64,000 nucleotides of DNA from Scybalosoma faecavium (GCA_018716135.1 DVKG01000010.1:1-64000); one strand, 5' to 3'. Positions 9,082 to 18,396 are shown, numbered from the stretch's first letter. The notes: a model not told the origin generated them from the sequence alone. A program made the numbers and translations.

Positions 9082-9121
9082 GATGCCCGCCAAAGAGCTT
9101 GCTCTTCGGCGGGCATTTTGT
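9082..9121 (+). terminator. Intrinsic terminator
   Basis: ATGCCCGCC...GGCGGGCAT hairpin followed by TTTTGT. Confidence 0.85.
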
Positions 9122-9133
9122 GCATAAATACTC

Positions 9134-9162
9134 TTGACACAATACTAAGTTAATGCTATATT
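9134..9162 (+). promoter_or_regulatory. Promoter of modABC
   Basis: Consensus -35 TTGACA (9134-9139), a 17-bp spacer and TATATT (9157-9162). Confidence 0.65.
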
Positions 9163-9246
9163 TGATAGTAGTATAAATGACAAGTAAATATTTAAAGAGC
9201 ACGATGTGTTCTTAACATTAAACTTAGTTGAAATGGAGAGAGAAAC

Positions 9247-10149
9247 ATGGCTAAGAAATTTGGACGTATTTTACTTCCTGTCGTTCTTTTGATGTCCGCG
9301 GTTGCAGTATTCTCGTCCTGCTCGGGCGGCTCTGCGTCTGTTTCGCCGAGCGAAAGCGATAATGCGGCAAACCAGACCTCGGAGAATGCGTCATCCGACA
9401 GCGAGACAGAGGTTCAGGTTTTCATAGCGGCGAGTCTTGAAAACGCTTTTCAGGAGATAATACCGCTTTATAATGAAAGCAATCCCAATGTTAAGATAAC
9501 ATACAATGCGGATAGCTCCGGAACGCTTCTGACTCAGATTCAGGAGGGCTACGCCTGCGATATTTTCTTTTCAGCGGCGACGGCTCAGGTAGATACGCTG
9601 GAAAGCGAAAATCTTGCGATAGAAGGCACGCGCGTAGATATGCTGGCTAACAAAGTTTGCCTAATAACCGCTAAGAACAGCGGGACAAAGGTAACGGGAA
9701 TGGCAAATCTAAAAGATGCCGAGAATATGGCTCTGGCAGACGGAAGTGTGCCTGTAGGAAAATATACTCGAAAAGCTCTGATGGAGCTGGGCTATATCGA
9801 AAAGACAGAAGATGCGGCGAGCATAACGACACAGCAGATATCCGACGCTCTCGGAATTGAGATAAACGAATGCGGAAACGTATCTAAAGTTAAGGAGGCC
9901 GTGAAGGAAGGCGCTAATGAAGTCGGAACAGTCTACTATTCAGATGCTTATTCAGTAAAAGACGATGTAGACATAATCGAAGAGCTGGATACTTCCGTAA
10001 CGGGAGATATTATATATCCGATGATTCGTGTGCAAAATAAAGAAGCCACCGATGAGGTTACGGCCGCTGCCGATGATTTCTACGCTTTCCTTCAGACGGA
10101 TGAAGTAAAAGCTATATTTGAGAAGTATATGTTCATTGTTAATAAATGA
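9247..10149 (+). CDS. modA: Molybdate ABC transporter substrate-binding lipoprotein
   Basis: Captures molybdate (or tungstate) outside the membrane for uptake. It is 300 residues with a lipoprotein signal peptide (hydrophobic residues about 8-22, lipobox VFSSC with Cys near 25), then a low-complexity Ser/Asn/Glu linker, then the ModA domain beginning VQVFIAASLENAFQEI. GYACDIFFSAATAQ and the C-terminal DFYAFLQTDEVKAIFEKYMF fit the family. It is the first gene of modABC. Molybdate and tungstate specificity cannot be separated by eye. Confidence 0.93.
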   Translation: MAKKFGRILLPVVLLMSAVAVFSSCSGGSASVSPSESDNAANQTSENASSDSETEVQVFIAASLENAFQEIIPLYNESNPNVKITYNADSSGTLLTQIQEGYACDIFFSAATAQVDTLESENLAIEGTRVDMLANKVCLITAKNSGTKVTGMANLKDAENMALADGSVPVGKYTRKALMELGYIEKTEDAASITTQQISDALGIEINECGNVSKVKEAVKEGANEVGTVYYSDAYSVKDDVDIIEELDTSVTGDIIYPMIRVQNKEATDEVTAAADDFYAFLQTDEVKAIFEKYMFIVNK

Positions 10150-10167
10150 TAAATAAACTACGTACGC

Positions 10168-10200
10168 TCTGCGCCGCTCTGTGATTCAGAGGCGGCGCTT
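10168..10200 (+). terminator. Strong hairpin between modA and modB
   Basis: GCGCCGC-TCTG...CAGA-GGCGGCGC followed by TTTTCA. A near-perfect stem within an operon is typical of partial termination or an RNA-stability element that keeps the binding protein in excess over the membrane parts. Confidence 0.7.
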
Positions 10201-10234
10201 TTCAGCCTAAAGAGAGAACATTAGAGGAAAAAAT

Positions 10235-10918
10235 ATGTGGGATGTAATTCAAAATTTGGACTGGAGCCCTTTGTGGATAACTCTTAAAACAGGTATAGTG
10301 GCGACTGTAGTTTGCTTTTTTCTCGGGCTTTGGGCTGCGGCGAGAGTCCATCGTGCGAGACCGAAGGTACGCGCCGTTGTGGATGGAGTGCTCACGCTTC
10401 CAATGGTTTTGCCGCCGACTGTTGCAGGGTTCTTTTTGCTGCTGCTTTTTTCTCTGCGCAGACCGTTCGGAGCGTTTTTATATGATGCGTTTGATTTTAA
10501 AGTTGTGCAGACATGGCTGGGCTGTGTTATAGCAGCGTCCGTAATTTCTTTTCCGTTGATGTATCGCAATGCCAGAGCCGCTCTGGAGCAGGTTCCGTCT
10601 GATTTGCTGGATGCAGGCAGAACACTCGGCATGAGTGAAATGCGTATATTCTGGAAAATAACAGTGCCGTGCGCCGCTCCGGGAATAGCTTCGGGAACTA
10701 TACTTACATTTGCAAGAGCGATAGGCGAATATGGAGCAACATCAATGCTCGCGGGGAATATAGCCGGGAAAACCGGAACTATATCTCAAAAAATTGCTCA
10801 GGTAATACAGAACGGCGATTATATGACGGCGGGAATATGGGTTATAATTGTAATAATTATAGCTCTGGTTGTCATCATAGCCATGAATTTAATCACGGGC
10901 AGAGAGAGGAAAAAGTGA
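10235..10918 (+). CDS. modB: Molybdate ABC transporter permease
   Basis: A membrane permease of 227 residues with five or six predicted transmembrane segments, forming the channel of the ModABC importer. The cytoplasmic EAA loop that contacts the ATPase is visible in the stretch from DAGRTLGMSEMRIFWKIT to ARAIGEYGATSMLAGN. The ATG at 10235 follows GAGGAAAAA. It ends two bases before the modC ATG. Confidence 0.93.
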   Translation: MWDVIQNLDWSPLWITLKTGIVATVVCFFLGLWAAARVHRARPKVRAVVDGVLTLPMVLPPTVAGFFLLLLFSLRRPFGAFLYDAFDFKVVQTWLGCVIAASVISFPLMYRNARAALEQVPSDLLDAGRTLGMSEMRIFWKITVPCAAPGIASGTILTFARAIGEYGATSMLAGNIAGKTGTISQKIAQVIQNGDYMTAGIWVIIVIIIALVVIIAMNLITGRERKK

Positions 10919-10919
10919 C

Positions 10920-11951
10920 ATGCTGGAGGTATGTATAAAAAAGAAGCTGCGGAGCTTCGATTTGAATGTGAACTTTACAGCAGGGGAGGAAACTATGGCT
11001 CTTTTGGGAGCTTCGGGCAGCGGAAAGAGCATGACGCTGAAATGTATCGCGGGGATAGAGAGACCTGATAGCGGAAAAATTGTGCTGAACGGGAGAGTTC
11101 TGTTTGATTCGGAAAGGCGTATAAATTTGTCTCCGCAAAAGCGCAAGGTGGGATATCTGTTTCAACAGTATGCTCTGTTTCCGAATATGACCGTGCTGCA
11201 AAATATAGCAGAAGGCGTCAGAAAAGGAAATAAAAAAGAACGGGAGCGGACAGCATCGGAGCAGATAGAGAGGCTGGGGCTATCCGGGCTGGAGAATGCA
11301 AAACCGGCGCGGCTTTCCGGAGGTCAGCAGCAAAGGGTTGCTCTGGCGCGTATACTCGTGAGCGAACCTGAGCTTTTGCTGCTGGACGAGCCTCTTTCTG
11401 CGTTGGATGATATGATGAGATGGCAGGTTGAGCTGAATTTGGCGCAAACATTAGAAAAATATAGAAAAACTACGATTTTTGTATCGCACAGCAGAGATGA
11501 GGTATACAGACTTTGCGAATTTGCATGTGTAATATCGGACGGAGTAATGATGCCAAAGATTAATGTTAAGCGTCTTTTCGATTCCCCCAAGACTCGAGTA
11601 GAATGCGAGCTTTCGGGATGCAAGAATTTCTCACGAATGAGCGCAGTGGATGAGACTCACATTTTAGCTGAGGACTGGGGGATGACGTTTGCTGTAGAAT
11701 GCAGCAGATGCGAGTGCAGCTACGTAGGCGTCCGTTCTCATTATATTCTGCCTGCGGAGGAACCGGGAGAGAACACATTCCTGCTGGAGATAACTCGAGT
11801 GGTAGAAGATGTTTTTTCTGTTGTTCTGCTGGCGAAAGCCGGAGAAAACACGGCGGAGCTGCGGATAGAATTGCCCAAAGACAAAAAATACACCGTCGGA
11901 GAGCGCAAACTATTTAAAATTGATGCAAAATATGTTCTCCAGCTTATATAA
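10920..11951 (+). CDS. modC: Molybdate ABC transporter ATP-binding protein
   Basis: The ATPase subunit of the ModABC importer, 343 residues. Walker A GASGSGKS lies near residues 30-37, the ABC signature RLSGGQQQRVALAR is in the middle, Walker B is ELLLLDEPLSALD and the H-loop is IFVSHSRDE. The C-terminal third is divergent, with a TOBE/MOBE-like oxyanion-binding stretch (residues about 270-343), as in other ModC proteins. It starts one base after the modB stop, indicating translational coupling. A downstream terminator is not obvious. Confidence 0.92.
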   Translation: MLEVCIKKKLRSFDLNVNFTAGEETMALLGASGSGKSMTLKCIAGIERPDSGKIVLNGRVLFDSERRINLSPQKRKVGYLFQQYALFPNMTVLQNIAEGVRKGNKKERERTASEQIERLGLSGLENAKPARLSGGQQQRVALARILVSEPELLLLDEPLSALDDMMRWQVELNLAQTLEKYRKTTIFVSHSRDEVYRLCEFACVISDGVMMPKINVKRLFDSPKTRVECELSGCKNFSRMSAVDETHILAEDWGMTFAVECSRCECSYVGVRSHYILPAEEPGENTFLLEITRVVEDVFSVVLLAKAGENTAELRIELPKDKKYTVGERKLFKIDAKYVLQLI

Positions 11952-11980
11952 TGCCATAAAAAGCCGCGGGAAAATGTGCA

Positions 11981-12009
11981 TTGACAGAGCTAATGTGCTA
12001 TAATACAAT
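11981..12009 (+). promoter_or_regulatory. Promoter of thrC-trpS
   Basis: Consensus TTGACA (11981-11986), a 17-bp spacer and TACAAT (12004-12009). The TATAAT inside the spacer would give only 12 bp and is less likely. Confidence 0.6.
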
Positions 12010-12042
12010 ATGACTTAACGATAATTACGCAGGAGGATATAC

Positions 12043-13536
12043 ATGCGATTGGTTAGTACGCAAAGCGCGGCGACAAGCGTTTCGCCGCTCGAAGCGGTTT
12101 TGAAAGGAATAGCGGAGGACGGCGGATTGTTCGTGCCGGAATTTTTTCCGAGTATAGACGAGAATCAGATGAAAAATCTGATAGGAAAAACATACCCCGA
12201 GGTAGCGGCGTATGTTCTGGCGTGTTATTTTGATATAAGAGAAGAAGTCTTGCTCGACATCACTATGGACGCATACGCGAGTTTTGACGACAAAAAGGTT
12301 GTGCCTATGGTAAAGCTGGGTGCGAATGAATATGTTATGGAGCTTTTCCACGGTCCGACGCTGGCGTTCAAAGACATGGCGCTTCAGGTTTTGCCCAGGC
12401 TTATGACAGAGGCTATACGCAGTCAGCAGTCTGATAAAAATGTATTTATACTTACGGCGACTTCAGGAGATACGGGAAAAGCAGCTCTGGAGGGCTTCGC
12501 GGGTGTGGATAATACTCGAATAGCGGTATTCTATCCCGAAGGCGGAGTTTCTGATATGCAAAGATTGCAGATGACCACCACGAAAGGCGATAATACAGAC
12601 GTAATAGCTGTTCGGGGAAATTTTGATGATGCTCAGACAGGCGTTAAAAAGCTGTTTGCAGATAAAGATTTTAATAAGCGCATGGCAGATAAGGGATATG
12701 TGCTTTCGTCAGCCAACTCAATTAATTTCGGCAGACTTGCTCCGCAGATAGCATATTATTTCTTTGGGTACTTGCAGCTCGTCGCGTCAGGTGTGATAAA
12801 GATGGGCGGAAAGATAAACGTAACAGTTCCGACAGGCAATTTCGGAAATATACTCGCGGCCTATTATGCGAAGCGCATGGGTCTGCCTATCAACAAACTC
12901 ATCTGTGCTTCCAATAAAAATAATGTTCTGACGGACTTCTTCGATTCCGGAAGATATGTAGTGACGAACAGAACCTTCTTCCGCACTATGTCTCCTTCTA
13001 TGGACATTCTGATATCAAGCAATCTGGAGCGTCTCCTGTTTGAACTCATGGGCAGAGATTCCATGAAAGTAGCTGAAACGATGAAAAGACTGAAATTCAG
13101 CGGCGAGTATGTAATAGATATGTCTATGGTAAACGAAATGAAGGAAGAGTTCTATGCGGATTTCTGTGACGATCAGCGTACCTCTCGGACTATAAGAACC
13201 GTATTTGATCGTTATAAATATCTTATGGACCCGCATACTGCTGTGGCTCAGTGCGTATATGAGAATTACGTGAATGTCTCGAAAGACGAGACGCCTACTC
13301 TTCTGGTCTCTACGGCAAGTCCGTATAAGTTTGTACAGGATGTTCTGGAGGCTCTGACGGGCAGGAGAGAGGAAGATCCTTTTGCCGCAGCCAGAAAGGT
13401 CTCCGAAATATCAAAAACTTCCATGCCTGCTCAGATTGCAGAGTTGGAAAATGCAGAGATTGTTCATAAGTCCGTAGTAGACAAAGAAAATATGGGTAAG
13501 GCTGTAGAAGCCATAGCAGGGGGCGAAGAGATTTGA
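12043..13536 (+). CDS. thrC: Threonine synthase
   Basis: A PLP enzyme converting O-phosphohomoserine to threonine, 497 residues, the length of the longer ThrC type. The N-terminal LVSTQ...SPLEAVLKGIAEDGGLFVPE is typical. The PLP-binding Lys lies in GPTLAFKDMALQVLP and the phosphate-binding loop in ATSGDTGKAAL. TVPTGNFGNILAAYYAKRMG follows. AGGAGG precedes the ATG. It overlaps trpS by 4 bp. No T-box or threonine leader peptide is visible in the short 5' region. Confidence 0.95.
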   Translation: MRLVSTQSAATSVSPLEAVLKGIAEDGGLFVPEFFPSIDENQMKNLIGKTYPEVAAYVLACYFDIREEVLLDITMDAYASFDDKKVVPMVKLGANEYVMELFHGPTLAFKDMALQVLPRLMTEAIRSQQSDKNVFILTATSGDTGKAALEGFAGVDNTRIAVFYPEGGVSDMQRLQMTTTKGDNTDVIAVRGNFDDAQTGVKKLFADKDFNKRMADKGYVLSSANSINFGRLAPQIAYYFFGYLQLVASGVIKMGGKINVTVPTGNFGNILAAYYAKRMGLPINKLICASNKNNVLTDFFDSGRYVVTNRTFFRTMSPSMDILISSNLERLLFELMGRDSMKVAETMKRLKFSGEYVIDMSMVNEMKEEFYADFCDDQRTSRTIRTVFDRYKYLMDPHTAVAQCVYENYVNVSKDETPTLLVSTASPYKFVQDVLEALTGRREEDPFAAARKVSEISKTSMPAQIAELENAEIVHKSVVDKENMGKAVEAIAGGEEI

Positions 13537-14543
13537 GTGAAAATAAAGATAAAAAAGTAATATTCAGCGGTATTCAGCCTTCGGGAAATCTGACGCTGGG
13601 GAACTATCTCGGCGCGCTGAAAAACTGGGTTACGCTGCAAAAGGAATACAACTGCTACTATTGCGTAGTGGATATGCATGCGATAACAGTTCGGCAGGAG
13701 CCGGCCGAGCTTCGCAAACGCTGCCTGGATCTCATGAGCATAATGCTCGCGGCGGGCGTAGATCCTAAGCAGAATACTTTGTATGTGCAGTCTCATGTCA
13801 GCGCTCATGCGGAGCTGGCTTGGGTACTGAACTGCTTTACCTATATGGGAGAGCTGAACCGTATGACGCAGTTTAAAGAAAAGGCTGCGCGTCATGCAGA
13901 CAACCTGAATGCAGGTCTGTATACGTACCCTGTGCTTATGGCGGCGGATATTCTGCTGTATCGGGCTGATCTCGTTCCGGTCGGCGAGGATCAAAGACAG
14001 CACTTGGAGATAACACGCGATATAGCTGCCAGATTCAACAATATATACGGAGATGTTTTTGTAATTCCGGATGCGTATATCCCAAAAGCAGGCGCGCGCA
14101 TAATGAGTCTGCAAGAGCCTGAAAAGAAGATGAGCAAATCAGACCCTAATGAAAATGCGTTTATTGCGATACTCGACGATCCGGATACTATCCGACGTAA
14201 GCTGAAGCGCGCGGTCACAGATTCTCAAACAGAGATACGCCTCAGCGAGGATAAGCCGGGGGTGAGCAATTTGCTTTCAATTTATGCTGCCGTCACGGGT
14301 CAGACTCCGGAGCAGGCGGAAGCATACTTCGCAGGCAAAAACTACGGAACGCTCAAGAGTGAAGTGGCGGATGCAGTGGTTGCTGAGCTTGAGCCGCTTC
14401 AGAAGAGATACAAAGAGATACGGGCTGACAAAGCGTACCTCAACGAAGTGATATCCGAGGGCAGTGAGAAGGCTGCTCGGACGGCGTTCAAAACTCTGGC
14501 AAAGGTTCAGCGCAAGGTGGGCTTCGGAGCGAAAAAACTGTAA
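13533..14543 (+). CDS. trpS: Tryptophanyl-tRNA synthetase
   Basis: A class Ic aminoacyl-tRNA synthetase charging tRNA-Trp, 336 residues. The HIGH-like segment is GIQPSGNLTLGNYLGAL at the N-terminus; KMSKS is present as KKMSKSDPN; PVGEDQRQHLEITRDIA is also family-typical. The TTG start overlaps the thrC stop (TTGA), so the pair is translationally coupled. Firmicute trpS genes commonly carry a Trp T-box; none is possible here because of the overlap. Confidence 0.95.
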   Translation: MSENKDKKVIFSGIQPSGNLTLGNYLGALKNWVTLQKEYNCYYCVVDMHAITVRQEPAELRKRCLDLMSIMLAAGVDPKQNTLYVQSHVSAHAELAWVLNCFTYMGELNRMTQFKEKAARHADNLNAGLYTYPVLMAADILLYRADLVPVGEDQRQHLEITRDIAARFNNIYGDVFVIPDAYIPKAGARIMSLQEPEKKMSKSDPNENAFIAILDDPDTIRRKLKRAVTDSQTEIRLSEDKPGVSNLLSIYAAVTGQTPEQAEAYFAGKNYGTLKSEVADAVVAELEPLQKRYKEIRADKAYLNEVISEGSEKAARTAFKTLAKVQRKVGFGAKKL

Positions 14544-14567
14544 GCATATATATTAAGATAAAGTGTG

Positions 14568-14605
14568 AAAAAGCGCTCTGAGATATTATATCAGAGCGCT
14601 TTTTG
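14568..14605. terminator. Bidirectional intrinsic terminator
   Basis: A perfect stem AAAAAGCGCTCTGA...TCAGAGCGCTTTTT between the convergent trpS and LUD-domain genes, with A- and T-runs on both sides. Confidence 0.92.
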
Positions 14606-14620
14606 AAATTTGCAGCTATT

Positions 14621-15268
14621 TTAAAATCCCAGATCCTCATCGACGAGTATAAGCTTGATACGCCCCGGGTGTCGACTGTATCGAGTGACTAAAAATTGAC
14701 AGCATATGGTGTCGGGGGATTTACAGTCGAAGCATGCTCCTGTTTTTTTACATGGGGTCTCTATGTCGAAACGCTGAGCGTTAATGGGCGCGGCCTCGTT
14801 TCTCGCGCGGCTCAGCGCGTCCTTCGCAGAGTGGACGACTTTGTTTATTCCTGCGATTATTATTACATGAGCGGGACCGAATGCAATCGCTGCTATTCTG
14901 TTTCCTATGCCGTCGATGTTGACGATTATGCCGTCTTCGCTGATGGCGTTGCAGCTTGTCAGGAAATAATCGCAGGAGAATATATCGCGCATCAGCTTTT
15001 CTTTTATTTCGGGAGAAGCCGCGGCGTCTCTGTTTATTTCGATGTAATTGCCTTGTATCACAGCGTCTTTTAATCCGATTTCATCTATAGTCATAGAACC
15101 GCCCCAGCCTACAGAGCTGCCCTCGGGGATCATGGAGAGAGCGAGGCTTCGCGCCTCATCCTTGCCTTCGGCGTAAAACGCTTCGATGTTTCTGTCTTTG
15201 AGTTCCTTTATCAGCTTTTGTGCAAGCATTGAGTTTCTTTTGACTCTGTTTTCGTTCATTATTATCAT
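14621..15268 (-). CDS. LUD-domain protein (LutC/YkgG-like, DUF162)
   Basis: A 215-residue protein of the LUD family, often annotated as lactate utilisation protein C. Visible features: N-terminal KLIKELKDRNIEAFYAEGKDEA, then SSVGWGGSMTIDEIGL, GIGNRIAAIAFGPAHVIIIAGINKVV, and a C-terminal cluster of cysteines (CKKTGACFDCKSPDTICC) that is absent from classical LutC. No lutA or lutB lies nearby. The stand-alone clostridial form has no proven function; the Cys cluster suggests metal binding (inference). Confidence 0.82.
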   Translation of the reverse strand: MIIMNENRVKRNSMLAQKLIKELKDRNIEAFYAEGKDEARSLALSMIPEGSSVGWGGSMTIDEIGLKDAVIQGNYIEINRDAAASPEIKEKLMRDIFSCDYFLTSCNAISEDGIIVNIDGIGNRIAAIAFGPAHVIIIAGINKVVHSAKDALSRARNEAAPINAQRFDIETPCKKTGACFDCKSPDTICCQFLVTRYSRHPGRIKLILVDEDLGF

Positions 15269-15296
15269 CTCCTTGGGTTGATATAGTCGAAAATTC

Positions 15297-16019
15297 TTAG
15301 AATAAAGGTATATATGCGCATACTACTGCCAATACGACAGAAGGTAAAAGATTTGCAACCTTGATTTTTTTATCCCATATGAGATTCAGACCGACGCAGA
15401 ATATCAGTACAGAGCCAACTAAAGAGAGATTGTTTAAGGCTGCGTCCGTCATGATGGGCTCTATGAATGCGGAAAGAAGAGTAATCGCTCCTTGAAAAAT
15501 AAAAACAGGTATTGCGGAGAACATACAGCCCTTGCCTTTGGACGCGGTCATTATCAATATTATTATAAAGTCTATCATGGCTTTAGCTGCAAGTATTGAG
15601 GGATCTCCGTATATTCCGTCTCGTATAGCCCCGACTATAGCCATAGCGCCTATGCAGACTGTGAGAGATGCTGTTACGAAAGCGTCTACAAAGCTAAGGT
15701 CTCCTTCGCTTTTAGATATGCGTTTCAGCCATTCTCCGAATCGCTGCATGCCGTATTCGATATTTATTATTTCTCCTATAATAGAGCCGAGTGCAACGCT
15801 GACTATGAGTATCATGCTTCCGCTGCTTACGAGACCGTCGGCGCCCAAGGTCAGCATTTTTTCCATGGCTCCGCCGATACCGATAAATAGTATACAAACG
15901 CCTGTAGCGCGCATGAGAGTATCCTGATAGCGCTGTTTCATCTTTTTTCCGAACAGCATTCCGCATATTCCGCCGAGCAGAATGCCGACGGCGTTTATAA
16001 TAGTTCCGAGACCGGGCAT
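15297..16019 (-). CDS. DUF554 family membrane protein
   Basis: A 240-residue integral membrane protein with seven or so hydrophobic segments. The N-terminus GTIINAVGILLGGICGMLFGKKM and the internal FVDAFVTASLTVCIGAMAIVGAI are hallmarks of DUF554 (YdfK/YqgA). The family is described as a putative transporter without a proven substrate. It lies 28 bp upstream of the LUD gene on the same strand, so the two are probably co-transcribed. Confidence 0.85.
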   Translation of the reverse strand: MPGLGTIINAVGILLGGICGMLFGKKMKQRYQDTLMRATGVCILFIGIGGAMEKMLTLGADGLVSSGSMILIVSVALGSIIGEIINIEYGMQRFGEWLKRISKSEGDLSFVDAFVTASLTVCIGAMAIVGAIRDGIYGDPSILAAKAMIDFIIILIMTASKGKGCMFSAIPVFIFQGAITLLSAFIEPIMTDAALNNLSLVGSVLIFCVGLNLIWDKKIKVANLLPSVVLAVVCAYIPLF

Positions 16020-16206
16020 AAAAAGGCTAGCTCCGTTTTTTGTATAAAATTAAAAAGTTTAAATACTAAGACGCGCGGTATTAGTATGCTTATTGTTTGA
16101 CAACTAATCATAGTTAAATGTTCAATATTACTTTCGTAATTATATCACAGAATTATATCACAAAACAAAGTCCAACGCTATGCTTGCATGTTTTTGTCAT
16201 TAAAAA

Positions 16207-16233
16207 GCACTCCGCCCGGAAAGCGGAGTGCAT
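16207..16233 (-). terminator. Terminator of fba
   Basis: GCACTCCGC-ccggaaa-GCGGAGTGC hairpin directly after the fba stop; on the minus strand it is followed by TTTTTAATG. Confidence 0.8.
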
Positions 16234-16253
16234 ATATTTCTTAAAATAGCATT

Positions 16254-17189
16254 TTAGAGATTAGCTTTGCCGTTGCAGCCGAGTACGTTGACAATCTTGT
16301 GCTTTACCATAGCTTTTATAGCTTCTCTGGCGGGGGAGAGATATTGTCTCGGGTCGAAATCTGCCGGATGCTCAGCGAGGTATTTGCGGATTGTAGCGGT
16401 CATGGCGAGACGAAGGTCAGAGTCGATGTTGATTTTGCATACCGCGCTCTTAGCGGCCTGACGCAGGAGATTTTCGGGCACGCCTTTTGCACCGGGCATA
16501 TTCCCGCCGAATTCATTTATCATATCGACAAATTCGGGGATAACGGAAGAAGCGCCGTGCAACACGATGGGGAACTCAGGCAGCTTTTTGACTATCTCAT
16601 CGAGAATGTCAAATCTCAGCTTAGCTTCGCCTTTAAACTTGTAAGCGCCGTGGCTTGTTCCTATCGCGATAGCGAGGGAGTCTACGCCTGTGCTCTCTAC
16701 GAATTCTATGACTTCGCTCGGCCGAGTATAGGATGCGTCCTCAGAATCTACTTTAACGTCGTCCTCTACGCCGGCGAGTCTGCCCAGCTCACCTTCGACT
16801 ACGACGCCGTGGTCGTGAGCATATTCTACTACGCGCTTTGTCAGCTCGATATTTTCTTTAAAGGGTAAATGGGAACCGTCTATCATTACGGATGTGAAGC
16901 CGCCGTCTACGCAGCTTCTGCAGGTTTCAAAGGAATCGCCGTGGTCGAGATGCAGGCAGATGGGAAGACCTGTTTCTTCTATCGCAGCTTCCACGAGCTT
17001 GCGCAGATATGTGGGGTTAGCGTATTTTCTCGCGCCTTTGGATACCTGCAGGATGAGCGGAGCGTTTTCTTCCTTCGCGGCCTCAGTGATACCCTGTATG
17101 ATTTCCATGTTGTTTACATTGAAAGCACCTATGGCATATCCGCCGTGGTATGCTTCCTTAAACATTTTAGTAGATGTGACTAATGGCAT
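16254..17189 (-). CDS. fba: Class II fructose-bisphosphate aldolase
   Basis: A Zn2+-dependent aldolase cleaving fructose 1,6-bisphosphate in glycolysis, 311 residues. The zinc ligands lie in CLHLDHGDSFE and in the later LHGAS segment; the catalytic Asp is in HLDHGDS, and SVMIDGSHLPFKENIELTK and KINIDSDLRLAMT are family motifs. AAGGAGGTACGACA precedes the ATG. It is a single-gene unit with its own terminator, divergent from the glycosyltransferase. Confidence 0.96.
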   Translation of the reverse strand: MPLVTSTKMFKEAYHGGYAIGAFNVNNMEIIQGITEAAKEENAPLILQVSKGARKYANPTYLRKLVEAAIEETGLPICLHLDHGDSFETCRSCVDGGFTSVMIDGSHLPFKENIELTKRVVEYAHDHGVVVEGELGRLAGVEDDVKVDSEDASYTRPSEVIEFVESTGVDSLAIAIGTSHGAYKFKGEAKLRFDILDEIVKKLPEFPIVLHGASSVIPEFVDMINEFGGNMPGAKGVPENLLRQAAKSAVCKINIDSDLRLAMTATIRKYLAEHPADFDPRQYLSPAREAIKAMVKHKIVNVLGCNGKANL

Positions 17190-17293
17190 TGTCGTACCTC
17201 CTTGTTAAAATAGCATATGACTTTACCAAACTTTGCTGTACTTTAATTGTGACGTTATTTTGCGCTCACGTCAAGTGTTTTTATGCAAATATT

Positions 17294-17322
17294 TTGCCTT
17301 TTGAAGCAAAAAAGGGTATAAT
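17294..17322 (+). promoter_or_regulatory. Promoter of the glycosyltransferase unit
   Basis: TTGCCT (17294-17299), a 17-bp spacer and TATAAT (17317-17322). Confidence 0.6.
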
Positions 17323-17381
17323 AGTTTGAGTATATCAGAGCGGAGAGCAGCATTGCAGGAAGCTAAGACCGGATGCAGCGG

Positions 17382-17406
17382 CGGACGTGTTCTGACGTCC
17401 GTTTTA
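17382..17406 (+). terminator. Leader hairpin before the glycosyltransferase
   Basis: CGGACGT-gttctg-ACGTCCG followed by TTTTAGG, located between the promoter and the chosen start codon. It has the form of a small attenuator. Confidence 0.5.
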
Positions 17407-17451
17407 GGTTTCTCTGTCTCTCAAAGAATGTTAAGGAAAACGGAGGCACTG

Positions 17452-18375
17452 ATGAAAAATCTTATTTCCATAGTAGTGCCCTGCTTTAATGAGCAGGAAG
17501 TGCTGCGCCAGACATATGAGCGCCTGCATGCGGTCGATATACCCGGCTGCGACAAGGAGCTGGTGTTTGTGAACGACGGCAGCAGAGATAAGACTTTAGA
17601 TATACTAAAGCAAATTGCGAGCGAGGATGATGAAGTCCGAGTAATAAGCTTTTCACGAAACTTTGGGCATCAGCCCGCGGTCACAGCGGGTACGGCAGAG
17701 GCAAAGGGAGACGCCGTGGTTATCATAGACGCAGATCTGCAGGACCCGCCGGAGCTGATTCCGGATATGGTCGAGCTTTGGCGCAGGGGCTATGATATTG
17801 TGTACGGAAAGCGCACCAAGCGTCATGGCGAGACATTCATGAAGAAGTTTACGGCTTGGGGGTATTACCGCTTTTTAGGAATGATGGGCGGAGATTACAT
17901 CCCGAGAGATACGGGAGACTTCCGTCTTATAGACCGCAAGGTGGCGGATATGCTCGGAGAGATGAAAGAACATAATCGCTTTCTTCGCGGCATGACCGCA
18001 TGGGCAGGCTTTTCCAGTATTCCTCTGGAATATGTCCGCGATGAGCGTGCGGCAGGCGAGACAAAATACACGCTTAAAAAAATGTTCAAGCTGGCAGGCG
18101 ACGGGATAACGGCGTTTTCCTCAAAACCTCTGAAGCTCCCGATGATGCTCGGCGCAGTCACATGTATCCTTGCATTAGTATACCTCATTTTGTCCATAAT
18201 ACTCACGGCGACAGGAACTTGGCCTTATATGCACATAATATTTTCGCTTCTTTTCCTGCTCGTCGGCGGATTGTTCGTGTCTTTGGGTATAATGGGCCTG
18301 TATATCAGCAGGATATATGACGAAGCGAAGGACAGACCGCATTATATCGTAAGAGAGAGATACGGATTTAAGTAG
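17452..18375 (+). CDS. Membrane-anchored family 2 glycosyltransferase (DPM1/GtrB-like)
   Basis: A 307-residue polyprenyl-phosphate sugar transferase type. The ATG at 17452 follows CGGAGG; an open frame extends upstream to 17326 but shows no family similarity and contains a hairpin. SIVVPCFNEQEVL opens the GT-A domain, the metal-binding DADLQDPP is near residue 95, and DTGDFRLIDRK plus HNRFLRGMTAW are typical. Two C-terminal transmembrane helices (residues about 225-290) anchor it. It likely makes a lipid-linked sugar for cell-envelope glycosylation; the sugar is unknown. Confidence 0.88.
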   Translation: MKNLISIVVPCFNEQEVLRQTYERLHAVDIPGCDKELVFVNDGSRDKTLDILKQIASEDDEVRVISFSRNFGHQPAVTAGTAEAKGDAVVIIDADLQDPPELIPDMVELWRRGYDIVYGKRTKRHGETFMKKFTAWGYYRFLGMMGGDYIPRDTGDFRLIDRKVADMLGEMKEHNRFLRGMTAWAGFSSIPLEYVRDERAAGETKYTLKKMFKLAGDGITAFSSKPLKLPMMLGAVTCILALVYLILSIILTATGTWPYMHIIFSLLFLLVGGLFVSLGIMGLYISRIYDEAKDRPHYIVRERYGFK

Positions 18376-18396
18376 AAGAAAAAAAGGAGAAAAGCG

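Noticed and set aside
17326..17451. N-terminal extension of the glycosyltransferase
   Set aside because: No family similarity, contains a hairpin, and a strong ribosome-binding site precedes the ATG at 17452.
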